Positions 1 to 9,303 of a stretch of 64,000 bases of DNA are shown here, one piece after another. The stretch lies in assembly GCA_016717325.1 (NCBI GenBank), contig JADKFV010000002.1, positions 186,001-250,000 of the forward strand, written 5' to 3'. Made by a program: the position numbers and the translations under genes. This DNA comes from Bacteroidota bacterium (GTDB taxonomy: Bacteria > Bacteroidota > Bacteroidia > AKYH767-A > OLB10). The notes beneath the pieces are model-generated. The model did not search any database, was not told the DNA's origin, and saw nothing but the letters and a program-made list of their open reading frames with translations. Position 1 is the first letter of the stretch. Each line of letters begins with the position of its first letter.

Positions 1-2
1 AC

Positions 3-1148
3 CTGGCTTCGCAAGCTATGCTTCAATTGCAATGCGATATAGGTACACATACACAGGTAAAAGAATTGGGAATTGGTAAGCAACAGATGATTGAAATTGC
101 AAAGGCCATTTCGAAAAATGCCGAAATATTAATTCTTGACGAACCTACTGCTGCACTTACAGAACAGGAATCGACAACGCTTTTGAATTTACTTTTACAA
201 TTAAAAGACAAAGGTGTTACGTGCATTCTTATTTCTCATAAGCTCAAAGAAATATTAAAAGTATCGGATGATATCACTGTGCTGCGCGATGGTTCAACAG
301 TGTGCACCATGAAAATAAGTGAAACCACCGAAATAGATTTGGTAGCAAAAATGGTGGGTCGTACTATGGTCGATTTTTTCAGTAAGGAAAAAATCGACAT
401 TGGTAAAGAAGTATTACAAATAAAAAATTTGAGCTCCACTTTGCGCAATAAAAAAGTGATGCATTCAAATGTAAATGTGAATGTACATGCAGGTGAAATA
501 GTAGGCATTGCAGGCCTGATGGGAAGCGGCCGCACCGAACTTTTGCAAATATTATTTGGTGCCCATGAGTTCATTGTGGATGGCAGTATAGTTTTGAACG
601 GAGATAAAATTTTGCCACAAAATCCGCAACAAGCCATAGAAAAAGGAATAGCATTAATTACCGAAGATCGTAAGCAGTATGGTTTATTTCTAGAAAACGA
701 TATTGTGTTTAATTCGACAATAGCATTTTTAAAAAGCTTTACTGCAAACAACCTGATGCAAAAAAAGGAAATGGAAAGTTATGCCAACGAAAACATACAA
801 CAACTAAGAATAAAAACAAATGATGCCGCCACCAAAACCGGAAGTCTTAGCGGTGGCAATCAGCAGAAAGTTGTGTTTAGTAAATGGATGAAAAAACTGC
901 CTCATCTATTGCTTGCCGATGAACCCACACGTGGAATAGATGTAGGCGGCAAGGCCGAAATTTATAAAGAGATTTATCGGTTGGCGCGGCAGGGAACTGC
1001 GGTTTTGGTAGTATCGTCCGACCTACTGGAGTTGATAGGCATATGCGACCGAATGTATGTAATGGCAAATGGTGAAATAAAAGTTTGCCTCAACCGGAAT
1101 GAATTTGATGAAAAAATAATTTTAAAACACGCTTTAAATATTTCATAA
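3..1148 (+). CDS. Sugar ABC transporter ATP-binding protein (XylG/RbsA-like), 5' end outside window
   Basis: ATPase of a ribose/xylose-type ABC importer, two nucleotide-binding domains in one chain, acting at the inner face of the cytoplasmic membrane. The reading frame is open to the window edge, so the N-terminal Walker A is missing. Visible are the first-domain Walker B (LILDEPTAAL), the degenerate second P-loop (GLMGSGRTE), the second signature (LSGGNQQK) and second Walker B (LLLADEPTRGID). The stop overlaps the start of the permease gene by one base (TAATG), so the two are probably translationally coupled. The substrate cannot be told from this part; the periplasmic binding protein is probably upstream, outside the window. 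Confidence 0.93.
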   Translation: MASQAMLQLQCDIGTHTQVKELGIGKQQMIEIAKAISKNAEILILDEPTAALTEQESTTLLNLLLQLKDKGVTCILISHKLKEILKVSDDITVLRDGSTVCTMKISETTEIDLVAKMVGRTMVDFFSKEKIDIGKEVLQIKNLSSTLRNKKVMHSNVNVNVHAGEIVGIAGLMGSGRTELLQILFGAHEFIVDGSIVLNGDKILPQNPQQAIEKGIALITEDRKQYGLFLENDIVFNSTIAFLKSFTANNLMQKKEMESYANENIQQLRIKTNDAATKTGSLSGGNQQKVVFSKWMKKLPHLLLADEPTRGIDVGGKAEIYKEIYRLARQGTAVLVVSSDLLELIGICDRMYVMANGEIKVCLNRNEFDEKIILKHALNIS

Positions 1149-2257
1149 TGACAGCAAAATTTTCTCTCAGTAAAATTGGCAATGTACGCTCGTTAACTTT
1201 AATAGCAGCATTGGCTTGTATATGTATCGTATTTCACTTTGCCACCGATGAAGTATTTCTATCGGCACGAAATTTTTCGAACCTCATGCGACAGGCATCC
1301 GTTGTGGGCATTGTTGCATGCGGAATGGTGATGATAATTGTATCGCGCGAAATTGACCTTTCTGCAGGTTCGGCAGTAGCACTTGCCGGAGGATTGGCGG
1401 CCATTGCAAATGTGCAATTTCAAATGCATCCCGCCATGGCCATAGGAGTAGCCTTAGCTGCCGGATTGCTTATTGGCGCTATAAACGGACTATTGGTGGC
1501 CTATACGCGCATCCCTGCATTTATTGTTACCCTTGGCGGCTTGCTGGTTTACAGAGGCCTTATCAAAGGTTTTACTCAGGGCGAAACCATTGGCCCGGTG
1601 AGCGAGGGTTTTCAAATGTTCGGAACCGGATTTGTACCATCGTATATAGTGTATGTTGTACTGGCAATAAGTATTGGTTATTTTTTGTATCATGCGTTTA
1701 ATAATTTTAAAAACAAGAATATGATTAATGCCATAAAATATATTGTATTCTCTTTGTTGGCCATTGCTTTTATCATGATGTTTTTAAATTATAAAGGATT
1801 GCCTGTACCTGTTTTGATTGTGCTTATTGTGGCATTGGTGGTTTCGTTTGTAATGGAAAACGTTCCCTTTGGACGATACATTTTTGCTATAGGCGGCAAC
1901 CGCGAAGCTGCATTTTACTCCGGTATAAATATTCGCAAACAAATATTTCGTGTGTATATATTGATGGGCTTGCTCATTGCTATAGCCGGTATAGTTTACA
2001 CAGCACAACTGGGAAGTGCAACATCGGCCGCAGCACGCAATCTCGAACTCGATGTGATTGCTGCCTGTGTAATTGGCGGTTGCAGTTTGCTGGGCGGCCG
2101 CGGAAATATTTTCGATGCATTGTGTGGCGCACTCATTATGGCATCGCTCGACAATGGCATGAGCCTTCTCAATGTGCAGGATTATATTCAGGATGTGATA
2201 AAAGGAGTTATACTTGTATTAGCAGTAGGAATCGATATGCTCAATAAAAAGAATTAA
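1148..2257 (+). CDS. Sugar ABC transporter permease (XylH/RbsC-like)
   Basis: Membrane permease of the same importer as the preceding ATPase. The 369-residue protein is almost entirely hydrophobic helices, with the family-typical segment ASVVGIVACGMVMIIVSREI near residues 50-70 followed by DLSAGS, and a C-terminal GCSLLGGRGN segment. It is slightly longer than RbsC, with an extra polar, Asn/Lys-rich loop near residues 185-200. It overlaps the ATPase stop codon by one base. It is the last gene before a bidirectional terminator. Xylose, ribose or another monosaccharide are all possible substrates. Confidence 0.92.
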   Translation: MTAKFSLSKIGNVRSLTLIAALACICIVFHFATDEVFLSARNFSNLMRQASVVGIVACGMVMIIVSREIDLSAGSAVALAGGLAAIANVQFQMHPAMAIGVALAAGLLIGAINGLLVAYTRIPAFIVTLGGLLVYRGLIKGFTQGETIGPVSEGFQMFGTGFVPSYIVYVVLAISIGYFLYHAFNNFKNKNMINAIKYIVFSLLAIAFIMMFLNYKGLPVPVLIVLIVALVVSFVMENVPFGRYIFAIGGNREAAFYSGINIRKQIFRVYILMGLLIAIAGIVYTAQLGSATSAAARNLELDVIAACVIGGCSLLGGRGNIFDALCGALIMASLDNGMSLLNVQDYIQDVIKGVILVLAVGIDMLNKKN

Positions 2258-2680
2258 ACTACCAGCAAACAGAAACAAGCTGGGCTGAAAAAGAGAGGAT
2301 AGCTTTTCGGCATTACATAACTAAACAGTCTTTTTTCAAAGCCATGCAACTTCTGGTTAAAGTCAATTTTGCTTTTTGGGTTCTTTAACTATAAGTATAT
2401 ACGTCAGTTTACTCTTTCTAATAATATGAAATTATATTTTTGTTAGGTTATGTCAACAGTGGTGCTGTAATTTTATTTGCTTAGTATAATTTAAGCGGCT
2501 TAGTAATTCCAAACATAAAATGTGAAACAACGAATAAGAATTACGCTCGAAAGCTTTACGAAACTAAATTTGGAATTTGTGTTTGAAAATTAGACGTGTT
2601 GTTTTTCAAAAAAAGTTAGTGGCTTGTAATTAATTATAACCTGTTTTTGGGGATAGGGGAGTAGTAAGTTGAAATAAAAA
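2258..2680. other. Intergenic stretch, no gene seen
   Basis: About 420 bases between the permease gene and the terminator. I see no open frame with coding character and no RNA gene. The nearest structure is the inverted repeat at 2681-2719. Confidence 0.6.
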
Positions 2681-2719
2681 AAAACTTGCAAGGCAAACAA
2701 TTTATGCCTTGCAAGTTTT
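2681..2719. terminator. Bidirectional rho-independent terminator
   Basis: Perfect 14-bp inverted repeat (2681-2694 with 2706-2719, arm aaaacttgcaaggc) around an 11-base loop, with a run of A on the left and T on the right. It can end transcription of the plus-strand transporter genes and of the minus-strand repeat-protein gene that stops at 2731. Confidence 0.85.
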
Positions 2720-2730
2720 TCAAATTGCGA

Positions 2731-5283
2731 TTACTGTTTTACGAAAGTATTATTCATTACACCTTGAGGAGTAATTATTTTAAGTGTAAAAATTCCTTTA
2801 CCTAAGTTGCTTGTGTTTATAATGCCATTGGTAAGTTGGCCATTGAGAATAACTCGGCCTGTTAAATCCAGCACTTCAAATTTTGCATTTTGTAATTTTG
2901 AATTATCAGATACGTATACATGCATAGTTGTTGTTGCAGGATTAGGATAAAGCATAAACGAAGATTGCGGTGTTTCTGATAAGCCAATTGAGCTGAATAA
3001 TTCTACATCGTCCCAATAGTATGTTTTTTGTCCCGCAGTTGCACCATCGGTACCGAAGTTAAAGAATATGGAGGCCATGTCGTATAAGTATGCGGGGTTG
3101 AAAACAGCAGTTCCTGGTGCTTCGTTATCAAAATCGAACACAAGATATTCCCAGGTATTTACTCCTGTAGTGAGGGCTTCTGTTTCAACACTTTGAGTTG
3201 GCTGTCCGTGCACTTCCACTTTCAACCGTACCGGAATATTTGCATCGGGCGAGTAAACACGAACACGCATTTTGTGATTATTTGCCGTGAAAGGAATAAC
3301 ATTAGCAAAGCCAAGATTTGTTCCAATGGTGGTACCGGCCCATGTTTGTGCTGCTGCAGTTTTTGTAGTAATAGCTACTTTGTTTGCGGCATTGTTTGGG
3401 TCGGGCCCAAGTACCGATGCATTTCCTCCAAAATCGGTAAGGGTATAATCTACATTTAATGAATCGAAATATACAGGAAGGTTTATTTGATTTAAACCTG
3501 TGCCACCACCCGTAACAAAACGAATTTCGTCCTGGTAGAATGTAAAGTTTGCACTGCTATCGCCCATCACACCTAAATCATAAATGAAGACTAAATCGGT
3601 ATAAGTATTTGATGCTGTTCCCGAAAAATCCCAACTCAATTCTTCCCATGCATTTGCTAATGTAGTAGTATCCGATTTTTCGACAAATCCACCGGCAGAG
3701 TTTTCTAATTTGAAAAGAACAGGACATCCGGTGCGAGGAGAATAGACAAACATTTTAAATGTGTTGTTGGTGGTAAAGTCTAATGCCGATGCAAGAGTTA
3801 ATTTACTACCTCCCCAAACCTGACCAACATTTTTTATCATTCGCAGCACTTTAGGCGTTGTATCCAATCCTCCCGGATACGGGTTTGTCATTAATGTTGT
3901 TATGCCACCATCGAAGTCTGTCATGGTGTATGTAATTGTAGAATCATCATAAGTAATTGGCAATACCAATCCAAGATTTGCACCCGATACAAATTCTACA
4001 TCATCGAAGAGATAAGTTTTTTGTCCTGCAGTTGCACCATCGGTACCGAAGTTGAAAAATATGGAAGCCATATCGTATGGAAAAGCAGCGTTGAAAGCTG
4101 CCGTACCCGGAGCTTCATTATCGAAATCGAAAGTTAACCATTCCCATGTATTTACACCTGTGGTTAATGCTTCTGTTTCTACCGATTGTCCGGGTTGTCC
4201 GTGCACTTCCACTTTCAATCGCACAGGAATATTTGCATCGGGTGAGTATACACGCACTCTCATTTTTCTATCGACTGCGGTAAAAGGAATAACCGAAGCA
4301 AAACCAAGATTGGTTCCAATGGTAGTGCCAGCCCATGTTTGCGCGGTTACATCTTTTGTTGTAATAGCAACAGTGTTTGCAGCATTGTTTGGATCGGGAC
4401 CAAGCACAGTAGAGTTGCCACCAAAATCGGTAACGGTATAATCAACATTAGCAACATCGAATGTTACAGGCAAATCAATTTGATTTAATGCACCCGATAC
4501 AAATTCTACATCATCGAAGAGGTAAGTTTTTTGTCCTGCAGTTGCACCATCAGTTCCGAAGTTAAAAAATATGGAAGCCATATCGTATGGAAATGCTGCA
4601 TTGAAAGCTGCCGTACCCGGAGCTTCATTATCGAAATCGAAAGTTAACCATTCCCAGGTATTTACTCCTGTGGTTAATGCTTCTGTTTCTACCGATTGTC
4701 CGGGTTGTCCGTGCACTTCCACTTTCAATCGCACTGGAATATTTGCATCGGGTGAGTAAACACGCACTTGCATTTTTCTATCGACTGCTGTAAAAGGAAT
4801 AACCGAAGCAAAACCAAGATTGGTTCCAATGGTAGTGCCGGCCCATGTTTGCGCGGTTACATCTTTTGTTGTAATAGCAACTGTGTTTGCAGCATTGTTT
4901 GGATCGGGACCAAGCACAGTTGAGTTACCACCAAAATCGGTAACGGTATAATCAACATTAGCAACATCGAATGTTACAGGCAAATCAATTTGATTTAATG
5001 CACCCGATACAAATTCTACATCATCGAAGAGGTAAGTTTTTTGTCCTGCAGTTGCACCATCGGTACCGAAGTTAAAAAATATGGAAGCCATATCGTATGG
5101 AAATGCTGCATTGAAAGCTGCCGTACCCGGAGCTTCATTATCGAAATCGAAAGTTAACCATTCCCAGGTATTTACTCCTGTGGTTAATGCTTCTGTTTCT
5201 ACCGATTGTCCGGGTTGTCCGTGCACTTCCACTTTCAATCGCACTGGAATATTTGCATCGGGTGAGTATACACGCACTCTCAT
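2731..5283 (-). CDS. Giant tandem-repeat T9SS cargo protein, C-terminal part
   Basis: The C-terminal 850 residues of a secreted protein whose N-terminal part is at 5476-7068; the two pieces are in the same frame but the junction is scrambled. It holds the end of one repeat, two nearly identical 170-residue repeats (each starting LNQIDLPVTF), one strongly diverged repeat (from about residue 450, with GLVLPITYDD), and a last repeat starting LNQINLPVYF. Each repeat looks like a beta-sandwich carbohydrate-binding-type module, but I cannot assign a CBM family. The last 80 residues are a type A T9SS sorting domain (FMLYPNPATTTMHVYV ... GIFTLKI). It is the last gene of the glycan operon, so a role in holding polysaccharide at the cell surface is inferred. 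Confidence 0.85.
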   Translation of the reverse strand: MRVRVYSPDANIPVRLKVEVHGQPGQSVETEALTTGVNTWEWLTFDFDNEAPGTAAFNAAFPYDMASIFFNFGTDGATAGQKTYLFDDVEFVSGALNQIDLPVTFDVANVDYTVTDFGGNSTVLGPDPNNAANTVAITTKDVTAQTWAGTTIGTNLGFASVIPFTAVDRKMQVRVYSPDANIPVRLKVEVHGQPGQSVETEALTTGVNTWEWLTFDFDNEAPGTAAFNAAFPYDMASIFFNFGTDGATAGQKTYLFDDVEFVSGALNQIDLPVTFDVANVDYTVTDFGGNSTVLGPDPNNAANTVAITTKDVTAQTWAGTTIGTNLGFASVIPFTAVDRKMRVRVYSPDANIPVRLKVEVHGQPGQSVETEALTTGVNTWEWLTFDFDNEAPGTAAFNAAFPYDMASIFFNFGTDGATAGQKTYLFDDVEFVSGANLGLVLPITYDDSTITYTMTDFDGGITTLMTNPYPGGLDTTPKVLRMIKNVGQVWGGSKLTLASALDFTTNNTFKMFVYSPRTGCPVLFKLENSAGGFVEKSDTTTLANAWEELSWDFSGTASNTYTDLVFIYDLGVMGDSSANFTFYQDEIRFVTGGGTGLNQINLPVYFDSLNVDYTLTDFGGNASVLGPDPNNAANKVAITTKTAAAQTWAGTTIGTNLGFANVIPFTANNHKMRVRVYSPDANIPVRLKVEVHGQPTQSVETEALTTGVNTWEYLVFDFDNEAPGTAVFNPAYLYDMASIFFNFGTDGATAGQKTYYWDDVELFSSIGLSETPQSSFMLYPNPATTTMHVYVSDNSKLQNAKFEVLDLTGRVILNGQLTNGIINTSNLGKGIFTLKIITPQGVMNNTFVKQ

Positions 5284-6999
5284 TTTTCTATCGACTGCGG
5301 TAAAAGGAATTACCGAAGCAAAACCAAGATTGGTTCCAATGGTAGTGCCAGCCCATGTTTGCGCGGTTACATCTTTTTGTTGTAATAGCCGGGACCAAGC
5401 ACAGTAGAGTTGCCACCAAAATCGGTAACGGTATAATCAACATTAGCAAGGCAGATACAGGCAAATCAATTTGATTTAATGCCCGATACAAATTCTAACA
5501 TCGAAGAGATAAGTTTTTGGTCCTGGCGGGGGCCCAACCGTGCCGGGGGGGAAAAAAAGGGGGGGAAAAGGGATCGTATGGAAATGCAGCGTTGAGCCCG
5601 GAGCTTCATTATCGAAATCGAAAGTTAACCATTCCCAGGTATTTACTCCTGTGGTTAATGCTTCGGTTTCTACCGATTGACCGGGTTGTCCGTGCACTTC
5701 CACTTTCAATCGCACCGGAATATTTGCATCGGGTGAGTAAACACGCACTTGCATTTTTCTATCGACTGCCGTAAAAGGAATTACCGAAGCAAAACCAAGA
5801 TTGGTTCCAATGGTAGTACCGGCCCATGTTTGCGCGGTTACATCTTTTGTTGTTATAGCAACAGTGTTTGCAGCATTGTTTGGATCGGGACCAAGAACAG
5901 TAGAGTTGCCACCAAAATCGGTAACGGTATAATCAACATTAGCAACATCGAAAGTTACAGGCAAATCAATTTGATTTAATGCACCCGCTACAAATTCTAC
6001 ATCATCGAAGAGATAAGTTTTTTGTCCTGCAGTTGCACCATCGGTACCGAAGTTAAAAAATATGGAAGCCATATCGTATGGAAATGCTGCATTGAAAGCT
6101 GCCGTACCCGGAGCTTCATTATCGAAATCGAAAGTTAACCATTCCCATGTATTTACACCTGTGGTTAATGCTTCTGTTTCTACCGATTGTCCGGGTTGTC
6201 CGTGCACTTCCACTTTCAATCGCACAGGAATATTTGCATCGGGTGAGTATACACGCACTTGCATTTTTCTATCGACTGCTGTAAAAGGAATTACCGAAGC
6301 AAAACCAAGATTGGTTCCAATGGTAGTACCAGCCCATGTTTGCGCGGTTACATCTTTTGTTGTTATAGCAACAGTGTTTGCAGCATTGTTTGGATCGGGA
6401 CCAAGCACAGTAGAGTTGCCACCAAAATCGGTAACAGTATAATTCACATTAGCCAGGTCGAAAGTTACCGGCAAATCAATTTGTGCCGGTGGAGCTTGCA
6501 TCAATTTTACATTTTCGAAGTAGTATGTTTTTGCGCCTGCTGTTGCTCCATCGGTACCGAAGTTAAAAAATATGGATGCCATGTCGTAAGCGTAAGCTGC
6601 ATTGAAAGCTGCCGTGCCAGGAGCTTCATTATTGAAATTAAAATTTAACCACTCCCATGCATTTGCCGTTGTTGTCATGGCCTCTGTTTCTACCGATTGG
6701 CCTGCTTGTCCATGTACTTCCACTTTCAGTCGCACAGGAATATTTGCATCGGGTGAGTATACGCGCATTCTCATTTTTCTGTTATTTGCAGTAAATGGAA
6801 TTGGATTTGCAAAACCAAGATTGGTACCAACGGTAGTGCCGGCCCATGTTTGCGCGGTTGCACCTTTTGTTGTTATGGCGACAGTATTGGCAGCATTGGT
6901 TGGATCGGGACCAAGCACGGTTGAATTGCCACCAAAATCGGTAACGGTATAATCAACATTTGTGAGGTCGAATGTTACGGGCAAATCAATTTGATTTAA
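2985..6999 (-). repeat. 510-bp in-frame tandem repeats
   Basis: The landmark caaatcaatt recurs at 4471, 4981, 5462, 5962, 6472 and 6982. The spacing is exactly 510 bp except across 4981-5962, which is 39 bp short. Copies between about 4.0 and 6.5 kb differ at few positions. One diverged copy lies at about 3.5-4.0 kb and another conserved copy at 3.0-3.5 kb. Confidence 0.9.
5372..5600. other. Scrambled repeat junction, probable assembly or consensus error
   Basis: Compared with the neighbouring copies, this stretch has an extra T near 5375, loses about 27 bases near 5390, has altered bases near 5450, and carries an anomalous G/A-run segment at 5520-5575. The sequence returns to the normal repeat afterwards. 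This is the pattern expected where reads from near-identical repeats are merged. Confidence 0.75.
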
Positions 7000-7068
7000 T
7001 TGAGCCTGTGTTGTTCCGAAGCTGAATGCTAAAAGAAACAACAGAACAGATTTGATAATTTTTTGCAT
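5476..7068 (-). CDS. Giant tandem-repeat T9SS cargo protein, N-terminal part
   Basis: Starts with a signal peptide (MQKIIKSVLLFLLAFSF ... TQAQ) and continues with three copies of the 170-residue LNQIDLPV repeat, the first two slightly diverged (linker LMQAPPAQ), the third almost identical to those at 4.4-5.3 kb. The last 45 residues of this frame (from EAPGS) are not real protein: they come from a G-rich scrambled stretch. The natural protein probably has eight repeats and roughly 1450 residues. The start is 55 bases downstream of the CBM-like repeat gene, in the same operon. Confidence 0.85.
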   Translation of the reverse strand: MQKIIKSVLLFLLAFSFGTTQAQLNQIDLPVTFDLTNVDYTVTDFGGNSTVLGPDPTNAANTVAITTKGATAQTWAGTTVGTNLGFANPIPFTANNRKMRMRVYSPDANIPVRLKVEVHGQAGQSVETEAMTTTANAWEWLNFNFNNEAPGTAAFNAAYAYDMASIFFNFGTDGATAGAKTYYFENVKLMQAPPAQIDLPVTFDLANVNYTVTDFGGNSTVLGPDPNNAANTVAITTKDVTAQTWAGTTIGTNLGFASVIPFTAVDRKMQVRVYSPDANIPVRLKVEVHGQPGQSVETEALTTGVNTWEWLTFDFDNEAPGTAAFNAAFPYDMASIFFNFGTDGATAGQKTYLFDDVEFVAGALNQIDLPVTFDVANVDYTVTDFGGNSTVLGPDPNNAANTVAITTKDVTAQTWAGTTIGTNLGFASVIPFTAVDRKMQVRVYSPDANIPVRLKVEVHGQPGQSVETEALTTGVNTWEWLTFDFDNEAPGSTLHFHTIPFPPLFFPPGTVGPPPGPKTYLFDVRICIGH

Positions 7069-7123
7069 TTATTTTTTTTTATGAAATGATAAGAATTGAT
7101 TTTTTTATTTTTTGGAATTTTAA

Positions 7124-8443
7124 TTAACGGTTAATGCAAATTTGCTTTGTAGTGTAAAATGTATTTCCCGATTTTATTCTGATTACATACATATTATTGT
7201 TTTGTAAATTGACAGGAATATTTGTGTTGCAATTTGCATTACCCGATGCATGAAAAACTCTTTGGCCAACAATGTCAAAAATTTCGATGTCATCTATTTT
7301 GAAATTTGTACTTGAATGAATGTACATTGATGAATTGTTAATTGATATAAAATAATTGTTGTTCGAAATTTCATCTAAACTAACCATCGAACAATTGCTG
7401 CACGATTGCCACATGGAACATGTTATTAAATTTGTATTACCAATGTTAAGCACCCTGTTTGTATATTGTGAGTTTCCATTTGTGCAAGGCCATTGAGGAT
7501 CGAGAATTTCTTTTGCCGGGCCATTACCATTTACATACAAATATTCAACTGTAGAATTTTCGGGCAAAGGCAATTGTGTTTGCCATGTACCATTTGTATT
7601 TAATGTCATGGGTGTGCCTGGCCAATTATTAAATCCATTCCAGCTTCCGAATAAATATACGGGAGTAGAATCAGGATTTTCAACTATAAAAGTGACATCA
7701 ACATTTGGAATAACTACACTGCCACAAGTATCACATAAAGCCCATCTATTGCAAATACTTAAATTGTTGCTTCCAACATTGAGCACACGGTTAGTATATT
7801 GTCCATTGCCGTTTGTACATGTCCAGGCGGGATTTAAATCTTCTGTTATTGGTGCATTACCATTCACATATAAAAATTCGTATGCTGCATTTGCCGGCAG
7901 GCTTAAACTCACATCCCAAAGATTATCGCCATTTGCATCAGTCATCATATCGCCAGGAAAGTTGCCCCAGTTTGTCCAACTGCCAAAAACATATACCGGC
8001 AGCGAGTCGGGGTTTTGTACCTGAAACATAACAGTAACACTTGCCGGTGGCGGCACAATTACACATGCATTGCAGGTGTTCCATGTGTAGCATAATGCTG
8101 TGTCGGTATTTCCTAAATTTAATACCCGGTTAGTGTATTGTGTATTTCCATTTGTGCATGGCCAGTTTGGATCTAAAATTTCTTTTGCAAAGGCACCGCT
8201 GCCATTCACATATAAAAACTCATGTGTGGTATTGCTTGCAATAGGTATTGTTAATGACCATGTACCGCCTCCTAAATCTGACATAGGGGTGCCGGGCCAA
8301 TTACCAAAACTATTCCACGACCCGAATAAAAATACGGGAGTAGAGTCGGGGCTCGAAACCTGGAATGTTACATTTTGTGTTTGTGCAAATAAGCAACTTG
8401 CAACTAACATGCTTTGAACAAATAGTAGTGTTTTTTTCATCAT
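7124..8443 (-). CDS. Secreted protein with three CBM20/48-like repeats and T9SS sorting domain
   Basis: 439 residues. Signal peptide (MMKKTLLFVQSMLVASCLFA), then three repeats of about 110 residues, each with an E-set/starch-binding-like core (VTFQVSSPDSTPVFLFGSW, then W/N-rich GNWPGTPM) and a Cys-containing tail (WPCTNGNTQYTNRVLN). The last 85 residues form a T9SS type A sorting domain (IEIFDIVGQRVFHA). The fold resembles CBM20/CBM48 modules; true ligand unknown. It lies 20 bases after the GH16 lipoprotein gene in the same transcript direction, so it is probably a glycan-binding surface protein of the same locus. Confidence 0.8.
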   Translation of the reverse strand: MMKKTLLFVQSMLVASCLFAQTQNVTFQVSSPDSTPVFLFGSWNSFGNWPGTPMSDLGGGTWSLTIPIASNTTHEFLYVNGSGAFAKEILDPNWPCTNGNTQYTNRVLNLGNTDTALCYTWNTCNACVIVPPPASVTVMFQVQNPDSLPVYVFGSWTNWGNFPGDMMTDANGDNLWDVSLSLPANAAYEFLYVNGNAPITEDLNPAWTCTNGNGQYTNRVLNVGSNNLSICNRWALCDTCGSVVIPNVDVTFIVENPDSTPVYLFGSWNGFNNWPGTPMTLNTNGTWQTQLPLPENSTVEYLYVNGNGPAKEILDPQWPCTNGNSQYTNRVLNIGNTNLITCSMWQSCSNCSMVSLDEISNNNYFISINNSSMYIHSSTNFKIDDIEIFDIVGQRVFHASGNANCNTNIPVNLQNNNMYVIRIKSGNTFYTTKQICINR

Positions 8444-8463
8444 ATTATTTTGTTTTAATTTTT

Positions 8464-9303
8464 TTATAAAGGAAAATATTTGAACGATTTAATAACCATT
8501 TCATATTCTAAACCATTGGTGGGTGGTTGCCCATTTAATAACCAATAGTTGAATCTTAAATTTGTAGAATCGCCCGGACCGGGAATTACAATAGGATCCG
8601 ATACTAAGTTGTTTTCGAGTTTGCTGCGTGGTATATTATTTTTATCGAATGACCATGAAGCAATTTTATTTGGCCCCGGATAAAATTCTCCTTCATAACT
8701 TTCCCAGTATACACTATCGGGAGTCCATCGCATCATATGTGTAGTTGCTTTACTTATGAGACTTGTAGCTATTGGCGGTTTATAAGTTCTTTCGGAGTAT
8801 GGCACCGGGTTTTGAAATATTACAGGCTGCACGCTATAGGTTAATAATAAAGTATCGTTGGGATTATTCCATTTCGAAAACTCTATATCTACTTCGCTGT
8901 TTCCTTCTTTTTGAAATGAATAATCGTCCCAGGTAAAAAAGCCAAAGACATTTTTTTCGTTCAAATTTCGGATATCATTTTCGCAGGTAAAAACATAAGT
9001 ACCATATCCAAATTCTTTTACACTTATTATTTCGCTGCAATACCAAAAATTATTTTTTTTGGATATACGCATATGTAAACTTCCTGCATTATCAACCCAC
9101 ACATTTTCGGCAGTGCCTAAAAACCGGTTCGGTCCGGGGCCTACCGGAGTAAGTGCATTTTTATATTTCCAGTTATATCCCGAAAATGTGAGGTCACCTT
9201 TTTCATCGGCAACAACCACATCTGTTGGTGCCGATTGTTTACATCCACCATAAAGCAACACTAGTGCAATGTAAATAACAGAAGCTTTTTTTCTATTTAA
9301 CAT
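8464..9303 (-). CDS. GH16-family lipoprotein (beta-glucanase/laminarinase-like)
   Basis: 279 residues. N-terminal lipobox (LVLLYGGC) predicts a lipid-anchored envelope protein. The GH16 active-site signature ExDxxE appears as SEVDIEFSKW near residues 136-145, flanked by family-like GTYVFTCEND and FGFFTWDDYSF segments. GH16 enzymes cut beta-1,3 or beta-1,3/1,4-glucans and some galactans. Its end is 20 bases before the next gene and its start overlaps the end of the GH3 gene by 11 bases, which supports an operon. The exact substrate is not decided by the sequence; with GH3 and GH-A neighbours a beta-1,3-glucan is the best guess. Confidence 0.82.
   Translation of the reverse strand: MLNRKKASVIYIALVLLYGGCKQSAPTDVVVADEKGDLTFSGYNWKYKNALTPVGPGPNRFLGTAENVWVDNAGSLHMRISKKNNFWYCSEIISVKEFGYGTYVFTCENDIRNLNEKNVFGFFTWDDYSFQKEGNSEVDIEFSKWNNPNDTLLLTYSVQPVIFQNPVPYSERTYKPPIATSLISKATTHMMRWTPDSVYWESYEGEFYPGPNKIASWSFDKNNIPRSKLENNLVSDPIVIPGPGDSTNLRFNYWLLNGQPPTNGLEYEMVIKSFKYFPL

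Noticed and set aside
4052..6952. Plus-strand frames opposite the 510-bp repeat gene
   Set aside because: Antisense shadows that repeat with the same period; the minus-strand frame has the signal peptide, sorting domain and coding sense.
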